Of a stretch of 64,000 bases of DNA, positions 8,781 to 18,200 are shown in pieces. Within the stretch, counting starts at the first letter, position 1, and each line of letters opens with the position of its first letter. A model generated the notes under the pieces. That model was given only the letters and a program-made list of their open reading frames with translations, made no database searches and was not told the origin of the DNA. Position numbers and translations under genes: made by a program. The stretch lies in contig JADIMB010000001.1 of the NCBI GenBank assembly GCA_017694995.1, positions 30,012 to 94,011 on the forward strand. The letters are read 5' to 3'. The stretch is from Candidatus Cryptobacteroides faecavium. GTDB taxonomy: Bacteria > Bacteroidota > Bacteroidia > Bacteroidales > UBA932.

Positions 8781-9707
8781 ATGTTTACTTCTGAACATGA
8801 TCTGAAAAAGGGTGAATGCCCTGTACTGATCAATGCCAACGAACACTGGACATGTATGAATTACAGAGCGGATGTTGGCACCGGATTCAGGATAATGGAG
8901 GCAGGTCCGGGCAGGATTGTCACCATAGAGCCTGACGGTTATTTCCATCTGTTGTTTTTCAAGACAGGGGAATGCAGGTCTGAAAGCATGAGATTCTCCA
9001 GAAGAATCTATTTTCCAGGACAGATGCTACTTCTGCCCAGGAACTATCTTTTCAAGGCGACAGCCGTCTCGGATATGAAAATAGTGGACATGTCTTTTGA
9101 CAAACTCCTGAACAGATGTGACAAGCTGCAGCTGGAAATGCTTGTCCCCATATGCAAGAGTATCGAATATGCAGTACAGCCTGTGACAATGAAAAAGCAG
9201 ATCATCGATTTCCTGAATCTGATTACAGAATGTATCGAATCAGGACTAGGATGCGCCCATTACCATGTGCTGAAACATCAGGAACTGATGCTATATATCA
9301 AAGCATACTATACAAAAGAGGAAATCGCAACTCTCTTTTATCCTGTGATAATGACGCAATCTGATTTCAAAGAGATTATATACAGCCATCCAAACATCTA
9401 TTCGGTAAATGAAATGGCGGACGCGGCAAATATGAACAGGACAACATTCCTGAGAAGATTCAAGGAGGAATTCGGAGAAACCGCGGGTGTATGGATAAAG
9501 AAAAGACTTTGCCAGAATATACTGTATGAATGTTCAAATACAAAAAACACTATAAAAGATATAGTATACATATTCAATTTCTCTTCACAGAGCTCATTCA
9601 ACAGATTCTGCAGAAGATATTTCAGGTGCACTCCGGGGGAACTTGTCACAAGGGTACGCGAAGGGCTGGTTATAAGAGAATACGAATCATGTATGGAGGA
9701 AAAATGA
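8781..9707 (+). CDS. AraC-family transcriptional regulator inside the invertible segment
   Basis: The 308-residue protein has an N-terminal sensory region (about 1-200) without a family I can name. A C-terminal AraC double helix-turn-helix follows: YSVNEMADAANMNRTTFLRRFKEEFGETAGVWIKKRL is the first HTH and linker helix, and NTIKDIVYIFNFSSQSSFNRFCRRYFRCTPGEL is the second. AraC proteins activate or repress promoters in response to a ligand. It converges with the fimbrial operon, whose last gene ends 236 bases downstream. Its location between inverted repeats suggests that its expression is phase-variable; control of the fimbrial operon is the simplest guess. Confidence 0.9.
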   Translation: MFTSEHDLKKGECPVLINANEHWTCMNYRADVGTGFRIMEAGPGRIVTIEPDGYFHLLFFKTGECRSESMRFSRRIYFPGQMLLLPRNYLFKATAVSDMKIVDMSFDKLLNRCDKLQLEMLVPICKSIEYAVQPVTMKKQIIDFLNLITECIESGLGCAHYHVLKHQELMLYIKAYYTKEEIATLFYPVIMTQSDFKEIIYSHPNIYSVNEMADAANMNRTTFLRRFKEEFGETAGVWIKKRLCQNILYECSNTKNTIKDIVYIFNFSSQSSFNRFCRRYFRCTPGELVTRVREGLVIREYESCMEEK

Positions 9708-9724
9708 AAAGGAGGAGAAAATCA

Positions 9725-9744
9725 CGCTCTATCCACGATAGAGC
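9725..9744 (-). repeat. Right inverted repeat of the invertible cassette
   Basis: CGCTCTATC-CAC-GATAGAGC is the exact reverse complement of the left site at 8568-8587. Flanking bases outside the 20-bp core do not match, so the core defines the recombination site. Confidence 0.9.
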
Positions 9745-9783
9745 CTGACGGGTTTTGTCTGACTTGTGGAGGTCATGCAATGA

Positions 9784-9819
9784 AAGAGGGAGTCCCGGAC
9801 TTTTCCGGAGCTCCCTCTT
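9784..9819. terminator. Bidirectional terminator between regulator and fimbrial operon
   Basis: AAGAGGGAG (9784-9792) pairs with CTCCCTCTT (9811-9819), with further CCGGA/TCCGG pairing inside. On the minus strand it is followed by TTTCATT, suiting the end of the fimbrial operon. On the plus strand it would end the regulator transcript. It lies outside the invertible segment. Confidence 0.7.
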
Positions 9820-9943
9820 ATTCTGGAAACAATCCATACTGCAGGTCAGAGTCAGTTCCAGGCCAGACAATTTATGGTGTGTTTATGTGTAAAATGTGTA
9901 TTTTGCAAAGCAAACATCGAACAGTCAGTCCACAGCACTGTCC

Positions 9944-10873
9944 TCAGTCATGGAAGTTTCCAGAAATATACTGTTCGGCTTCTTCGGCAGAGACATCCTT
10001 AAGTACTACTTTCATGGACCTGTCCAGGAGATAGATGGTGGGCGTCGCCCTTATTACATACTCTCTGCTTTCGTACAATCCGGGGGAATGTATCACTGTC
10101 CATCCGCCCGGAAGCTCAGGTAGATGCTTTTCCCACATGATGGTGTCCTTTCCGGGGTATACGGCAAGAATGCCGAGTTTGTGTTCATTCACCGCGTCTC
10201 CTATCGCTTCTGAGCCGGAAATGTATTTTTCCACTCTTTCACATTCCGGACATCCGGGTTCATAGAAAATCAGCAGTACAGCTTTTCCGGACATGCTGTA
10301 CAGGCGGAATGATTCTGTTTCACTGTCTGGAAGATACCCTGAAATGTCGGATGCCGGTGTACCCGGGCGGTTCTTCAAAGCGGATTCAAGCTGCCATACG
10401 GGCCTGATCCTGTACTCTTCCGGTATATCCGGAAGCCCAAGGAAACTTTGCAGGCAAGCTATCCAGATATTTTCATTGCGGTAAGGGGAGTTGGGGTCAT
10501 CGAAATAGGTTTCAGCCAATTCTTCTATGCGCAACAGCATGTCTAGTCTGGATGAAGCTTTCCTGAACATAATGGAAGCAGGTCTTGATATATCACCGGA
10601 AGGAAGCCTGAGCATGATCCAGCTCCATGTAGCGAATGCCTGCTCCAGTGAAGCGGAATCCGTGAGCCATGCTTCATCATCCATATCCACGCTGTCCCAG
10701 TAATGTTCAGTTATCCACTTTATTTTCTGATTACCGGCCAGAGAATCAGGTGGAGAAGGAAGTTCCACCTGTCTTCTGACCTGCTGAGGCCCTGCAGCAC
10801 AGGCCCCAGCATTGAAAATAAACAAAAGGTTTAAAGCGAGTATGATATGTATGGCCGTCATTTTTATGTGCAT
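9944..10873 (-). CDS. Secreted thioredoxin-fold protein (DUF5106-like plus TlpA-like)
   Basis: The 309-residue product starts at ATG 10873 (an internal ATG at 10861 is also possible). It has a signal peptide ending around AGACAA. An N-terminal helical region with SLAGNQKIKWITEHYWDSVD resembles DUF5106, which often precedes thioredoxin domains in Bacteroidales. The C-terminal thioredoxin-like domain has the redox motif CPEC in FYEPGCPECERVEKYI and the cis-proline strand ATPTIYLLD. It is the last gene of the fimbrial operon, 14 bases after the preceding adhesin gene. A role in disulfide handling of exported adhesins is inferred from this position. Confidence 0.8.
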   Translation of the reverse strand: MHIKMTAIHIILALNLLFIFNAGACAAGPQQVRRQVELPSPPDSLAGNQKIKWITEHYWDSVDMDDEAWLTDSASLEQAFATWSWIMLRLPSGDISRPASIMFRKASSRLDMLLRIEELAETYFDDPNSPYRNENIWIACLQSFLGLPDIPEEYRIRPVWQLESALKNRPGTPASDISGYLPDSETESFRLYSMSGKAVLLIFYEPGCPECERVEKYISGSEAIGDAVNEHKLGILAVYPGKDTIMWEKHLPELPGGWTVIHSPGLYESREYVIRATPTIYLLDRSMKVVLKDVSAEEAEQYISGNFHD

Positions 10874-10887
10874 ATTCAGTTAATGTC

Positions 10888-13800
10888 TTATCTGATGAGG
10901 TCTGCTACACAGCGCACGAATATTTTCTGGGTACCGAAGGCCATATTGTCATTATAGACAGGTGTACCGGAAGTGGTGTTTCCCGTAATGGTTACCTTGT
11001 AACCGCTGTGCCAGTATTTCGAGTCCTGTATGTAATAGCCTGTCCCGTGCTTATGCACCACCAGATGAGGATAAAGCTCCATCGACCTGTTTTCTCCAAG
11101 TTTGTACTCAAACTGCCCTGTCAAGAACATGTCCATCTGGTTTGCAGAGCATATGAATCCTCTGCCGTTTGACTCAAAAGAGTTTCCTACACTCATATGG
11201 TCGTTGAACTTTCCTTCGTTCTCCCTTGCTATTATAGCTGCCATTTCCTCGTCTGTAGGATATCTCCAGTTCAGTCCCTGTACCATGTCCTCAGGATGCT
11301 TCGATGCGTATGTGGCGCAAATATTCTCATACCGTCCGTCTATATATCCTCCTCCGATGGAAGATGTCCCTGAAGTCTCCCTGCTCTGGTTGCGGTCGTA
11401 CTCTATGTTAGACAGAGATGAACCGGTGACGTTCTGCCATGACTTTCCTGTCACTTCCATCGCTTCCGGACTTGCTACTATGGTTTTTCCTCTTACCTCA
11501 AGCACTTCTCCTACCCCGGACTGGAATATGGTGGATTTCAGTTCAGGAAGCGGGGAACTTCCGTTGTATATGGATATGTCTATCTGGTCGTTTTTCTGTG
11601 AAGGGAACAAGGCGTTCCTGTTGTTTGCCGCAGAGAAAGTTATGAGCCTTGGGAACAATGCTTTGTATACGGTGAATTCAACCGTCCCGGCATTGTCCGC
11701 ATTATCGGCTATGTTGCTCTGCCTTATGGTAACAGGTGAGGGAAGGGTCTGTGTAACGGCTCCTTTTTCTGTTGAGACAGTGTTGTCATATGCACAGTAT
11801 GTCCCGTATCCCATCAAGGTGACAGTGCCTCTGGTACCCAGATACGGGAAAGTCTGTTTTCCTTGCTCCTTTTCTGCTTCCCTTTCAATAGTGATTTTCA
11901 GCTTGTGGCCTTCAGATCCAGGATTGGCGGCAATGTTCACTTTCTGATCAGAGCGGAAAGCCAGGCGCGGCCTTGTGTAGCCGTATTGTTGCACTGACGA
12001 GGCATCTTTCCATGAACCGTCCCTCGGGTCCTTCCACTGCAGTTTCAGTGTCCTGCTGCCATAGCTGTCATAGGCCGGGAAAGCGATAGCGGACTGTCCT
12101 GAAGGCTGGAACTTATGTACAGACCCCTGCTGTACCCCGGAAGCGTCTACAAATCTCATATCTATCTCCGTCACATTCACACTGCCGCTGAATACAGGCC
12201 CCGCATGTCCTGCCGCATCAGTTTTTCCAGGCATGGCACCTGCGAAAAAGCTGTTTGCATATCCGTCCGCGTCATCTGTCCAGGAGACACTCTCCGGTGC
12301 TTCGACATAGTATTTGTACTGGTCTATAACGAGAGTCCGGGTCTCTCCTCCGGATGAGGCTGTAATTCCTGATGCCCCGTATCTTACGGCTACCTCACGG
12401 GAGAATTTTTCCCCAGGGGCGGAGCCGTATTCGGATATTGCAGGGATATCTATTGTGAGCTTCTGTGCCGAATATGCGGCAGCTGACTTCACTTCAGACA
12501 CATTCCCGCCTGCTGAAACTGTCCAAGCGGCATTTGTCTTTGCGCTTACTACAGCATTGCCTCCGCTTGGAGGAAGTACTGTGACACCTTGATCCTCAGG
12601 AATTATCGATGCCTCATCAAAATATGCAGGAGTTGTACGCAGGAGAGTGACTTTCGTTTCACTCTGTGATACTCCTTGCGGCAGACCGGAGGCATTTGTA
12701 CTGAAAGTTATGTAAGTGGAATGCTCTGTCCCGGCTGCATCAGGGGTATCCGCGTTCGTCGATCCAGCGCTCCTGCCGGTATAGTTGCGCGGATTGAATG
12801 TTATATATCTGCCATCTTCATTCTGTTCACTTTCTCTGACAATATAGATGGTGTTATACGTATCTTCACCCAGCCCTCCTTTCATGGTATTTCTGTCGGG
12901 AGTAACGCTTGTGCACACCCTGTTCCAGTCTGTAGTGCTGTTTCGGTCTTCGGCCATTTTGACATTGGCATTGGTGCTTATTTTCAGCTTTATGCTTCCT
13001 GCTTCCCTTGTATCCCCGAAATCATGTTCTGTCCAGTCTGTGGATATGACAGGGGCCGGTGCCTTCTGGTTTATCTTGAACGGTGTATTGTCAAATTCGG
13101 GATCGTCGCTTGCAGGGTGGAACAGGAATGTGCGCGGCCGCCATGAATTGTTTGGTTCGAAACTGGCAGACAGTACTGTTTCTCCTGACCTGTACGGATC
13201 TTTTGAAGATCCTTTTTTCACTGTTACCTGGTCAGTATCTGTATTTTGATCCTGGGCATTCTCAATGGTGTATTTATAAATCCACCAGTCTACTTCCGAT
13301 GTGACACGGATTTCGAAAGCCTTGTTTCCTGAAGCGGCCACATCATCCAGGGTAATTACCCCGAGGGCGAGGTTTGTGGCGAGCTGCTCTACGGTGACAG
13401 TACGGGCTTCTATCCTTCCAGTGCCGTCCTGCCCGTCATCAGCTATATATATCGTAATGAGACTGGAAAGAATGCCGCTTACATCAGATGTACGTTCCTG
13501 AGGCAGGAGGGAGAATACTTTTGTTACAGTATTTGTATTTTCATCTGTCTGTGTATCATCAAGCTTCAGTATTTCTGTATCTTTCCATTTTATGTCACCT
13601 TCCAGAGACTTGACTGTGAATTTCACTTCTTTGTTGCGAGGCTGCACAGTCACTGTGATTTTTTTTCTGTGCTCTCCGGGGTTTTTCATGAATATCAAAG
13701 AAGTGGGCGTGACTTCTATATTCAGCAACACATCTGCTGACTGGTTCACATAGATTTTCTTTGTAAGGTTTCCTGACTTTATGTAGAAGAATCCTTCACG

Positions 13801-15258
13801 TATGTCATTTATGTCGGCATAGCCTCCGTTGCCTCCTGAAAGTGCAGGCCATCCGTTCACTGACACTTCAAGTTTTGTGCTTCCTGCATTACCTTTTTCA
13901 GTGCTGAATTTTATCCAGTCATAGAGCGCTGAACCGCTGTTTCCTGAGGGTTTCTCTATTGTCCATTCCTGTGACGATGTCACTGAAAGGATGCTTGTAG
14001 AAGCTTCGCGGTAGAAGTCCATGGTGCTCTTGTCCACAGAAAGTCCCTGCTGTCCGTAATCAGCGTCTATATCGGATTCCGACCATTCAAGTACATCGAA
14101 GGTAATGTCTTTTGTAGCATTCTTGAATGCACTTTCCTCGTCAGGGTACCCAGGTCCTGATACAGAGGTGATATTAATACGGTATCTGTTGTTCCTCAGC
14201 AGATTGTAATATCCACCGTCAGATTTGGACATATCTATTCTGTAGTACGATTTTTCCTGTCTTCCGTCATATTTTCCAGCCACGACGACACATGCCCTGC
14301 TTTCTGGGTCTTTTGCGTCAGAGCCGTTGTAGTTTGACGCTTCACCGACATATATCTGACGGAAGAAAAAGTCGGTGCCGTCTGCATTTTCAGCCTCATG
14401 ATGTATTCCGGATTCCATACCAGTCACGGTCAGGCCCCCGCTTAATAAAGTCGGGGCAATGACTTTCTTGGGCTCGTTGTCAACCCAGTTATTTCCTCCT
14501 ATATTCTTGTTCAGAGGTATCAGAAGAGACTTCTGCGGGATGTTATACACTATTGCCTCTGTGAGGATGAAGTTGTCAAGCCCGTTTACTGCCTGAGAGC
14601 CTTCAGCATCCATGTCTGAGTCTGTCCCTGGAGATGACAGCTTGAAGTCCAGTCCTATGTCAATCCTGGCGACAGAACGGAGAGGATGCAGTTCTTTTTT
14701 GACTACACTTGTCTGTGAGCTGACGGTCTCCCTGAATTCAGTGTACATCGGGAGATAGCGTGGTGTGGAGGTGTCCCATCTGCTGCCAGTATCGAAAGAA
14801 AGCAAGTCAATGAACGTTGCTTTCGCTGTTCTGTTATCTATTTTCCCAGACGCCAGCAGCATATCCACTTCATTCGACGCGTTGGCCATCACGACGAACA
14901 GCTGCTGTCCGTCGGCTTTGGGAAGTACGGCCTGCCATGTATCCGGCCCGCTTTTGCTGGCTACAGTCTTGCCCGAATAATATTCGTTTCCTTCCGAATG
15001 TTTTTCAGGACCGAATACAATTATGTCCACGGTCTTGATTTCGCTTTCCTGCGCAGGGGTCAGCGAGCGGGTGGCTGTGCCGGCCTCGGCAGCTGTAAGC
15101 TTGAATGTCACGAGCATTCCCTCCGGGAAGTCTCCTCCAGTATCTATTGTGTTGTCCGGTATCCTGCCATCCGCTTCCAGGTTTTCCCTGGTGCAGGAAG
15201 ACAGGAGTGTCATGGCAGCTGAAAGAGCTGCAACCAAGATATATATTCTTTTTCTCAT
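10888..15258 (-). CDS. Giant fimbrillin-family surface lipoprotein, putative tip adhesin 1
   Basis: The ATG at 15258 gives a lipoprotein signal with lipobox LLSSC (Cys22) and a product of about 1,456 residues; an upstream in-frame start would overlap the preceding gene. The N-terminal ~380 residues resemble Mfa/FimB-type subunits (ATRSLTPAQE, VDIIVF, LRSVARIDIGL, AIVYNIPQKS). A long run of beta-strand-rich, BACON/Ig-like modules follows (for example REGFFYIKSGNLTKKIYVNQSA). The last ~150 residues, with LNWRYPTDEEM and FVRCVADLIR, resemble FISUMP-type, lectin-like C-terminal domains. The same architecture occurs in the neighbouring gene. It is probably exposed on the fimbria and binds a ligand. 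Function is inferred. Confidence 0.8.
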   Translation of the reverse strand: MRKRIYILVAALSAAMTLLSSCTRENLEADGRIPDNTIDTGGDFPEGMLVTFKLTAAEAGTATRSLTPAQESEIKTVDIIVFGPEKHSEGNEYYSGKTVASKSGPDTWQAVLPKADGQQLFVVMANASNEVDMLLASGKIDNRTAKATFIDLLSFDTGSRWDTSTPRYLPMYTEFRETVSSQTSVVKKELHPLRSVARIDIGLDFKLSSPGTDSDMDAEGSQAVNGLDNFILTEAIVYNIPQKSLLIPLNKNIGGNNWVDNEPKKVIAPTLLSGGLTVTGMESGIHHEAENADGTDFFFRQIYVGEASNYNGSDAKDPESRACVVVAGKYDGRQEKSYYRIDMSKSDGGYYNLLRNNRYRINITSVSGPGYPDEESAFKNATKDITFDVLEWSESDIDADYGQQGLSVDKSTMDFYREASTSILSVTSSQEWTIEKPSGNSGSALYDWIKFSTEKGNAGSTKLEVSVNGWPALSGGNGGYADINDIREGFFYIKSGNLTKKIYVNQSADVLLNIEVTPTSLIFMKNPGEHRKKITVTVQPRNKEVKFTVKSLEGDIKWKDTEILKLDDTQTDENTNTVTKVFSLLPQERTSDVSGILSSLITIYIADDGQDGTGRIEARTVTVEQLATNLALGVITLDDVAASGNKAFEIRVTSEVDWWIYKYTIENAQDQNTDTDQVTVKKGSSKDPYRSGETVLSASFEPNNSWRPRTFLFHPASDDPEFDNTPFKINQKAPAPVISTDWTEHDFGDTREAGSIKLKISTNANVKMAEDRNSTTDWNRVCTSVTPDRNTMKGGLGEDTYNTIYIVRESEQNEDGRYITFNPRNYTGRSAGSTNADTPDAAGTEHSTYITFSTNASGLPQGVSQSETKVTLLRTTPAYFDEASIIPEDQGVTVLPPSGGNAVVSAKTNAAWTVSAGGNVSEVKSAAAYSAQKLTIDIPAISEYGSAPGEKFSREVAVRYGASGITASSGGETRTLVIDQYKYYVEAPESVSWTDDADGYANSFFAGAMPGKTDAAGHAGPVFSGSVNVTEIDMRFVDASGVQQGSVHKFQPSGQSAIAFPAYDSYGSRTLKLQWKDPRDGSWKDASSVQQYGYTRPRLAFRSDQKVNIAANPGSEGHKLKITIEREAEKEQGKQTFPYLGTRGTVTLMGYGTYCAYDNTVSTEKGAVTQTLPSPVTIRQSNIADNADNAGTVEFTVYKALFPRLITFSAANNRNALFPSQKNDQIDISIYNGSSPLPELKSTIFQSGVGEVLEVRGKTIVASPEAMEVTGKSWQNVTGSSLSNIEYDRNQSRETSGTSSIGGGYIDGRYENICATYASKHPEDMVQGLNWRYPTDEEMAAIIARENEGKFNDHMSVGNSFESNGRGFICSANQMDMFLTGQFEYKLGENRSMELYPHLVVHKHGTGYYIQDSKYWHSGYKVTITGNTTSGTPVYNDNMAFGTQKIFVRCVADLIR

Positions 15259-15272
15259 GTCTAAAATCTTAT

Positions 15273-18200
15273 CTAATCTGCCAGATCGGCTACGCATCGT
15301 ATATACACTTTGTATTGTCCATATATCGGTTGAGGGACTTTATTATAATTAGGGTCCGATTGCGTACCGGTCGACTGGAAGACGTACGCCTGTTCGTCAA
15401 AGTAATATCCTGAATCTGTAATGTTCTTTCTGTTATTGTTGTGCACTACGTATAAAGGCATTATTTTCAATCCTCCGGAATTGAAGTCAGCCACGAATTC
15501 AGCCGTGAGGAACGCTATCTTGTCATTCTTGATATGGCACTCGAAGCCTCCGTTATTGAGATTGATATCGGTTTTATTTGAGAAGTGTCCAAGGCCTTCA
15601 TCGTCAATGATGGCTTTCATTTCCGCAACGGTAGGAAGACGCCATTTCAGCGGTTTGACTTTCTCGCTTCCGTCAAGGGATGTATCAGTCTTGTATCTTT
15701 CACATATCGAAGTTCCGTCATTTGTGAGGAAGCCGGATATATTCTGGCCTTTGTCTTTACTGTAATTGGCTGGTTTTCTCCAGCTTCCACCCTGGTCACA
15801 ATTAAGATATTCCCACATGTTTCCCGGTGAGGTACCGGCAATCTGATACCACGTATGATGATTATATAAATCACTTATATTTACAGCTTTAGGTGCGGCT
15901 ACTATCGGTTTTCCACCTACAGTCAGTACTTTTCCTATACCTTGCTGGTAGATTTTGTTGCCGAAATTATTGGTGGCTGAGTTTGTGATATTCACTTTAG
16001 TATTCCCTGTATCATTTGCAGTAGCCCTGAATGCTATTCTGCGGTTGAACAGCGATTTGGTATTTATGCTTATGTTTGTTGTGTATGAACTGACTTTATT
16101 GTTGTCAAGCACAATGTCTTGCGACATCACACTGAATTCCTTGGCGCTGTAGTCACGATTCGTTGCACTGGCGTAGGTAGCATATGGAACGACTGTGATT
16201 TTACCTGTTGTGCCGAGATATGGACCCAGTTTTCCGCTACCGGGATTATTTGCGGATTCCCGTCCGATAGTGAACTGTATGTTTCCACCGTCTCTGTTCA
16301 GTTCTTGCGGGACGAATGTGATAGAGGACGGTATCTGGTAGCCGTACTGGGTCACTGCATTCCCCACCTGCGTCCACTGGCTGTTCCTCGGGTCCTTCCA
16401 CATGACGATTATACTCCGGTTGCCCCATTTATCCTGAACACCGGTGTTCAAGGTGGTGCTGTTGCCTTTTCCGTCCAGTGTGATATCTACGGGTCCGGCT
16501 ATATCACCGTTAGACTCAGTCTGGTAGCGGAGTTTCACGCTGATTTTTTTGTCTGGGGCATATACATTTTCTCCGAATTTTAGAGTGACAGCATGAGAAC
16601 CGTCTCCACCGTAGGCTATGTTGTTGGGATATGAGTCTTTGTCCTGCCATGACACGGAAGGGGCTGTGACATAGTATTTCAGCTGGCTTAGTGCCGAACC
16701 TTGAACCTGGGTCCCTCCTGAGTTGTTTCCATCAGGCACATTGTAATAAAAATTCACCTGCAGGCTCTTCTTTTCTCCTGGTGTCGAGCCGTACTCTCCG
16801 ACGGCAGGTACAGTCACAGCCGATTCTTTTGTCTGATGGCTGTAGTCAGATGCGCCATAGACACCGGACTGTGCTCCCCCTACTGTGGCTCTCCACCGGG
16901 CATTTGTCCATGAAGACAGAGTAACAGGGCCTCCGTAAGGTGATATAGCCCCGTCTATGTTGCCGTTTCCAGCCACTGCAGTATGGTCGTCAAAGAAGGC
17001 AGGTGTCTCACGCTGTATAGTGAGTGTGGCCGATTTCTGTCTGTCATCTGAAAGGCCTGCCGCCGCTGTGGTGAATACATACTGCACTTCCTTGACAGAT
17101 CCTGCTGCTTTGGGACCGTACAGGTTTGATGATGTCTTCCTGTCTTCGTAAGTCCTCGGACGGAAAGTGACATATTTATCACCAGCTTCTTCATTGACTG
17201 TATATTGCAAGGTGTAAGTATCTTTTCCCACTCCTGAGTTGAATTCTGACCGTGAAGGAGAGACACTGTAGTTCACCAGGTTCCAGGCATTTTCGTCATA
17301 GCCTTGTGCAAAAGCTCCTTTGACCTTCGCATTAGTGTGTATCCTGAGTTTCAGTGTATCGTCTGCGCTCAGTTTGTCAGCCGTGAAACGCAGCGTGTTC
17401 CTGCCGAGTGAAATAAATGGTTCAGGGGCTTCCTGGGTGATTTCGAATCCGCTGTCCTGTACAAATTCATCCGAGCTGCTTCCTGCATGGAAGGTGAATA
17501 CGCGCTGCTGCCAGGAGTTGTTAGGCTTGAATCTGACATTCAGGGTCTGCTCTCCGGACTGGAACGGATTGACATCGTTTTTGCCGCTGATATCTTCCGC
17601 CTGGTCGGTAGGGTTTTTATTCAGGTGGATGGCATTTATCCACCATGATACAGGCGATTCCAGCTTGATGCCGAAAGACTCGCTTCCTTCTGCAGGGACT
17701 ACCTGAGCCGGGTCAAGTCTGTTCAGCGCAATATCTGTAGCCAGCTGCTGGATAGTCAAGGTCCTGGCCTCGATGCGGCCTGTGTCTCCTTTTATGTATA
17801 TGGTGACCATTCCTGCCAGTATACCGGAAACAGTCCCCCCTTGGGATGCTTTCCTGTCGGCCGGCTGGAATGATATGGTGTATGTCTTTGTATTAGAAGC
17901 GGCATCTTCTGATCCTGTGTCTTTTCCGTCTCCATATACCCGGAAAGCTTCACTGAACGGGCTGTAACCATCCACTTTTCCCATATCATTCTCTTCGGAT
18001 ACTGTAAGGGTAGCTGTTGACGGCTGGACAGTCACTGTTATGCTCGCTTTGCTTGCTGTCTTCCTGAATATCAGGGTAGCAGGTGTCACTTCAATGTTCA
18101 GAAGCTCGTCTGCGGACTGTGTGATATTTATCCTCTGGGTCAGTGCGCCTGATTTTATGTAAAAGAAGCCTTCACGGGTGTCTTCGATATTCTTGCTGCT

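Larger units (their letters stand above)
8568..9744. mobile_element. Predicted invertible DNA segment carrying an AraC-type regulator
   Basis: 1,177 bases are bounded by perfect 20-bp inverted repeats. Inside are a 193-base leader, one complete regulator gene and 17 bases of tail. The tyrosine recombinase gene lies just outside on the left, with a promoter-like TATATTTG between recombinase and repeat. A strong terminator lies outside on the right. In the present orientation the promoter would read into the regulator (ON); inverted, it would read the antisense strand (OFF). Inversion is inferred from structure, not observed. Confidence 0.7.

Noticed and set aside
8568-9744. Reading the inverted-repeat segment as an insertion sequence
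   Set aside because: It contains no transposase, the recombinase lies outside, and there is no target-site duplication visible at the outer edges.
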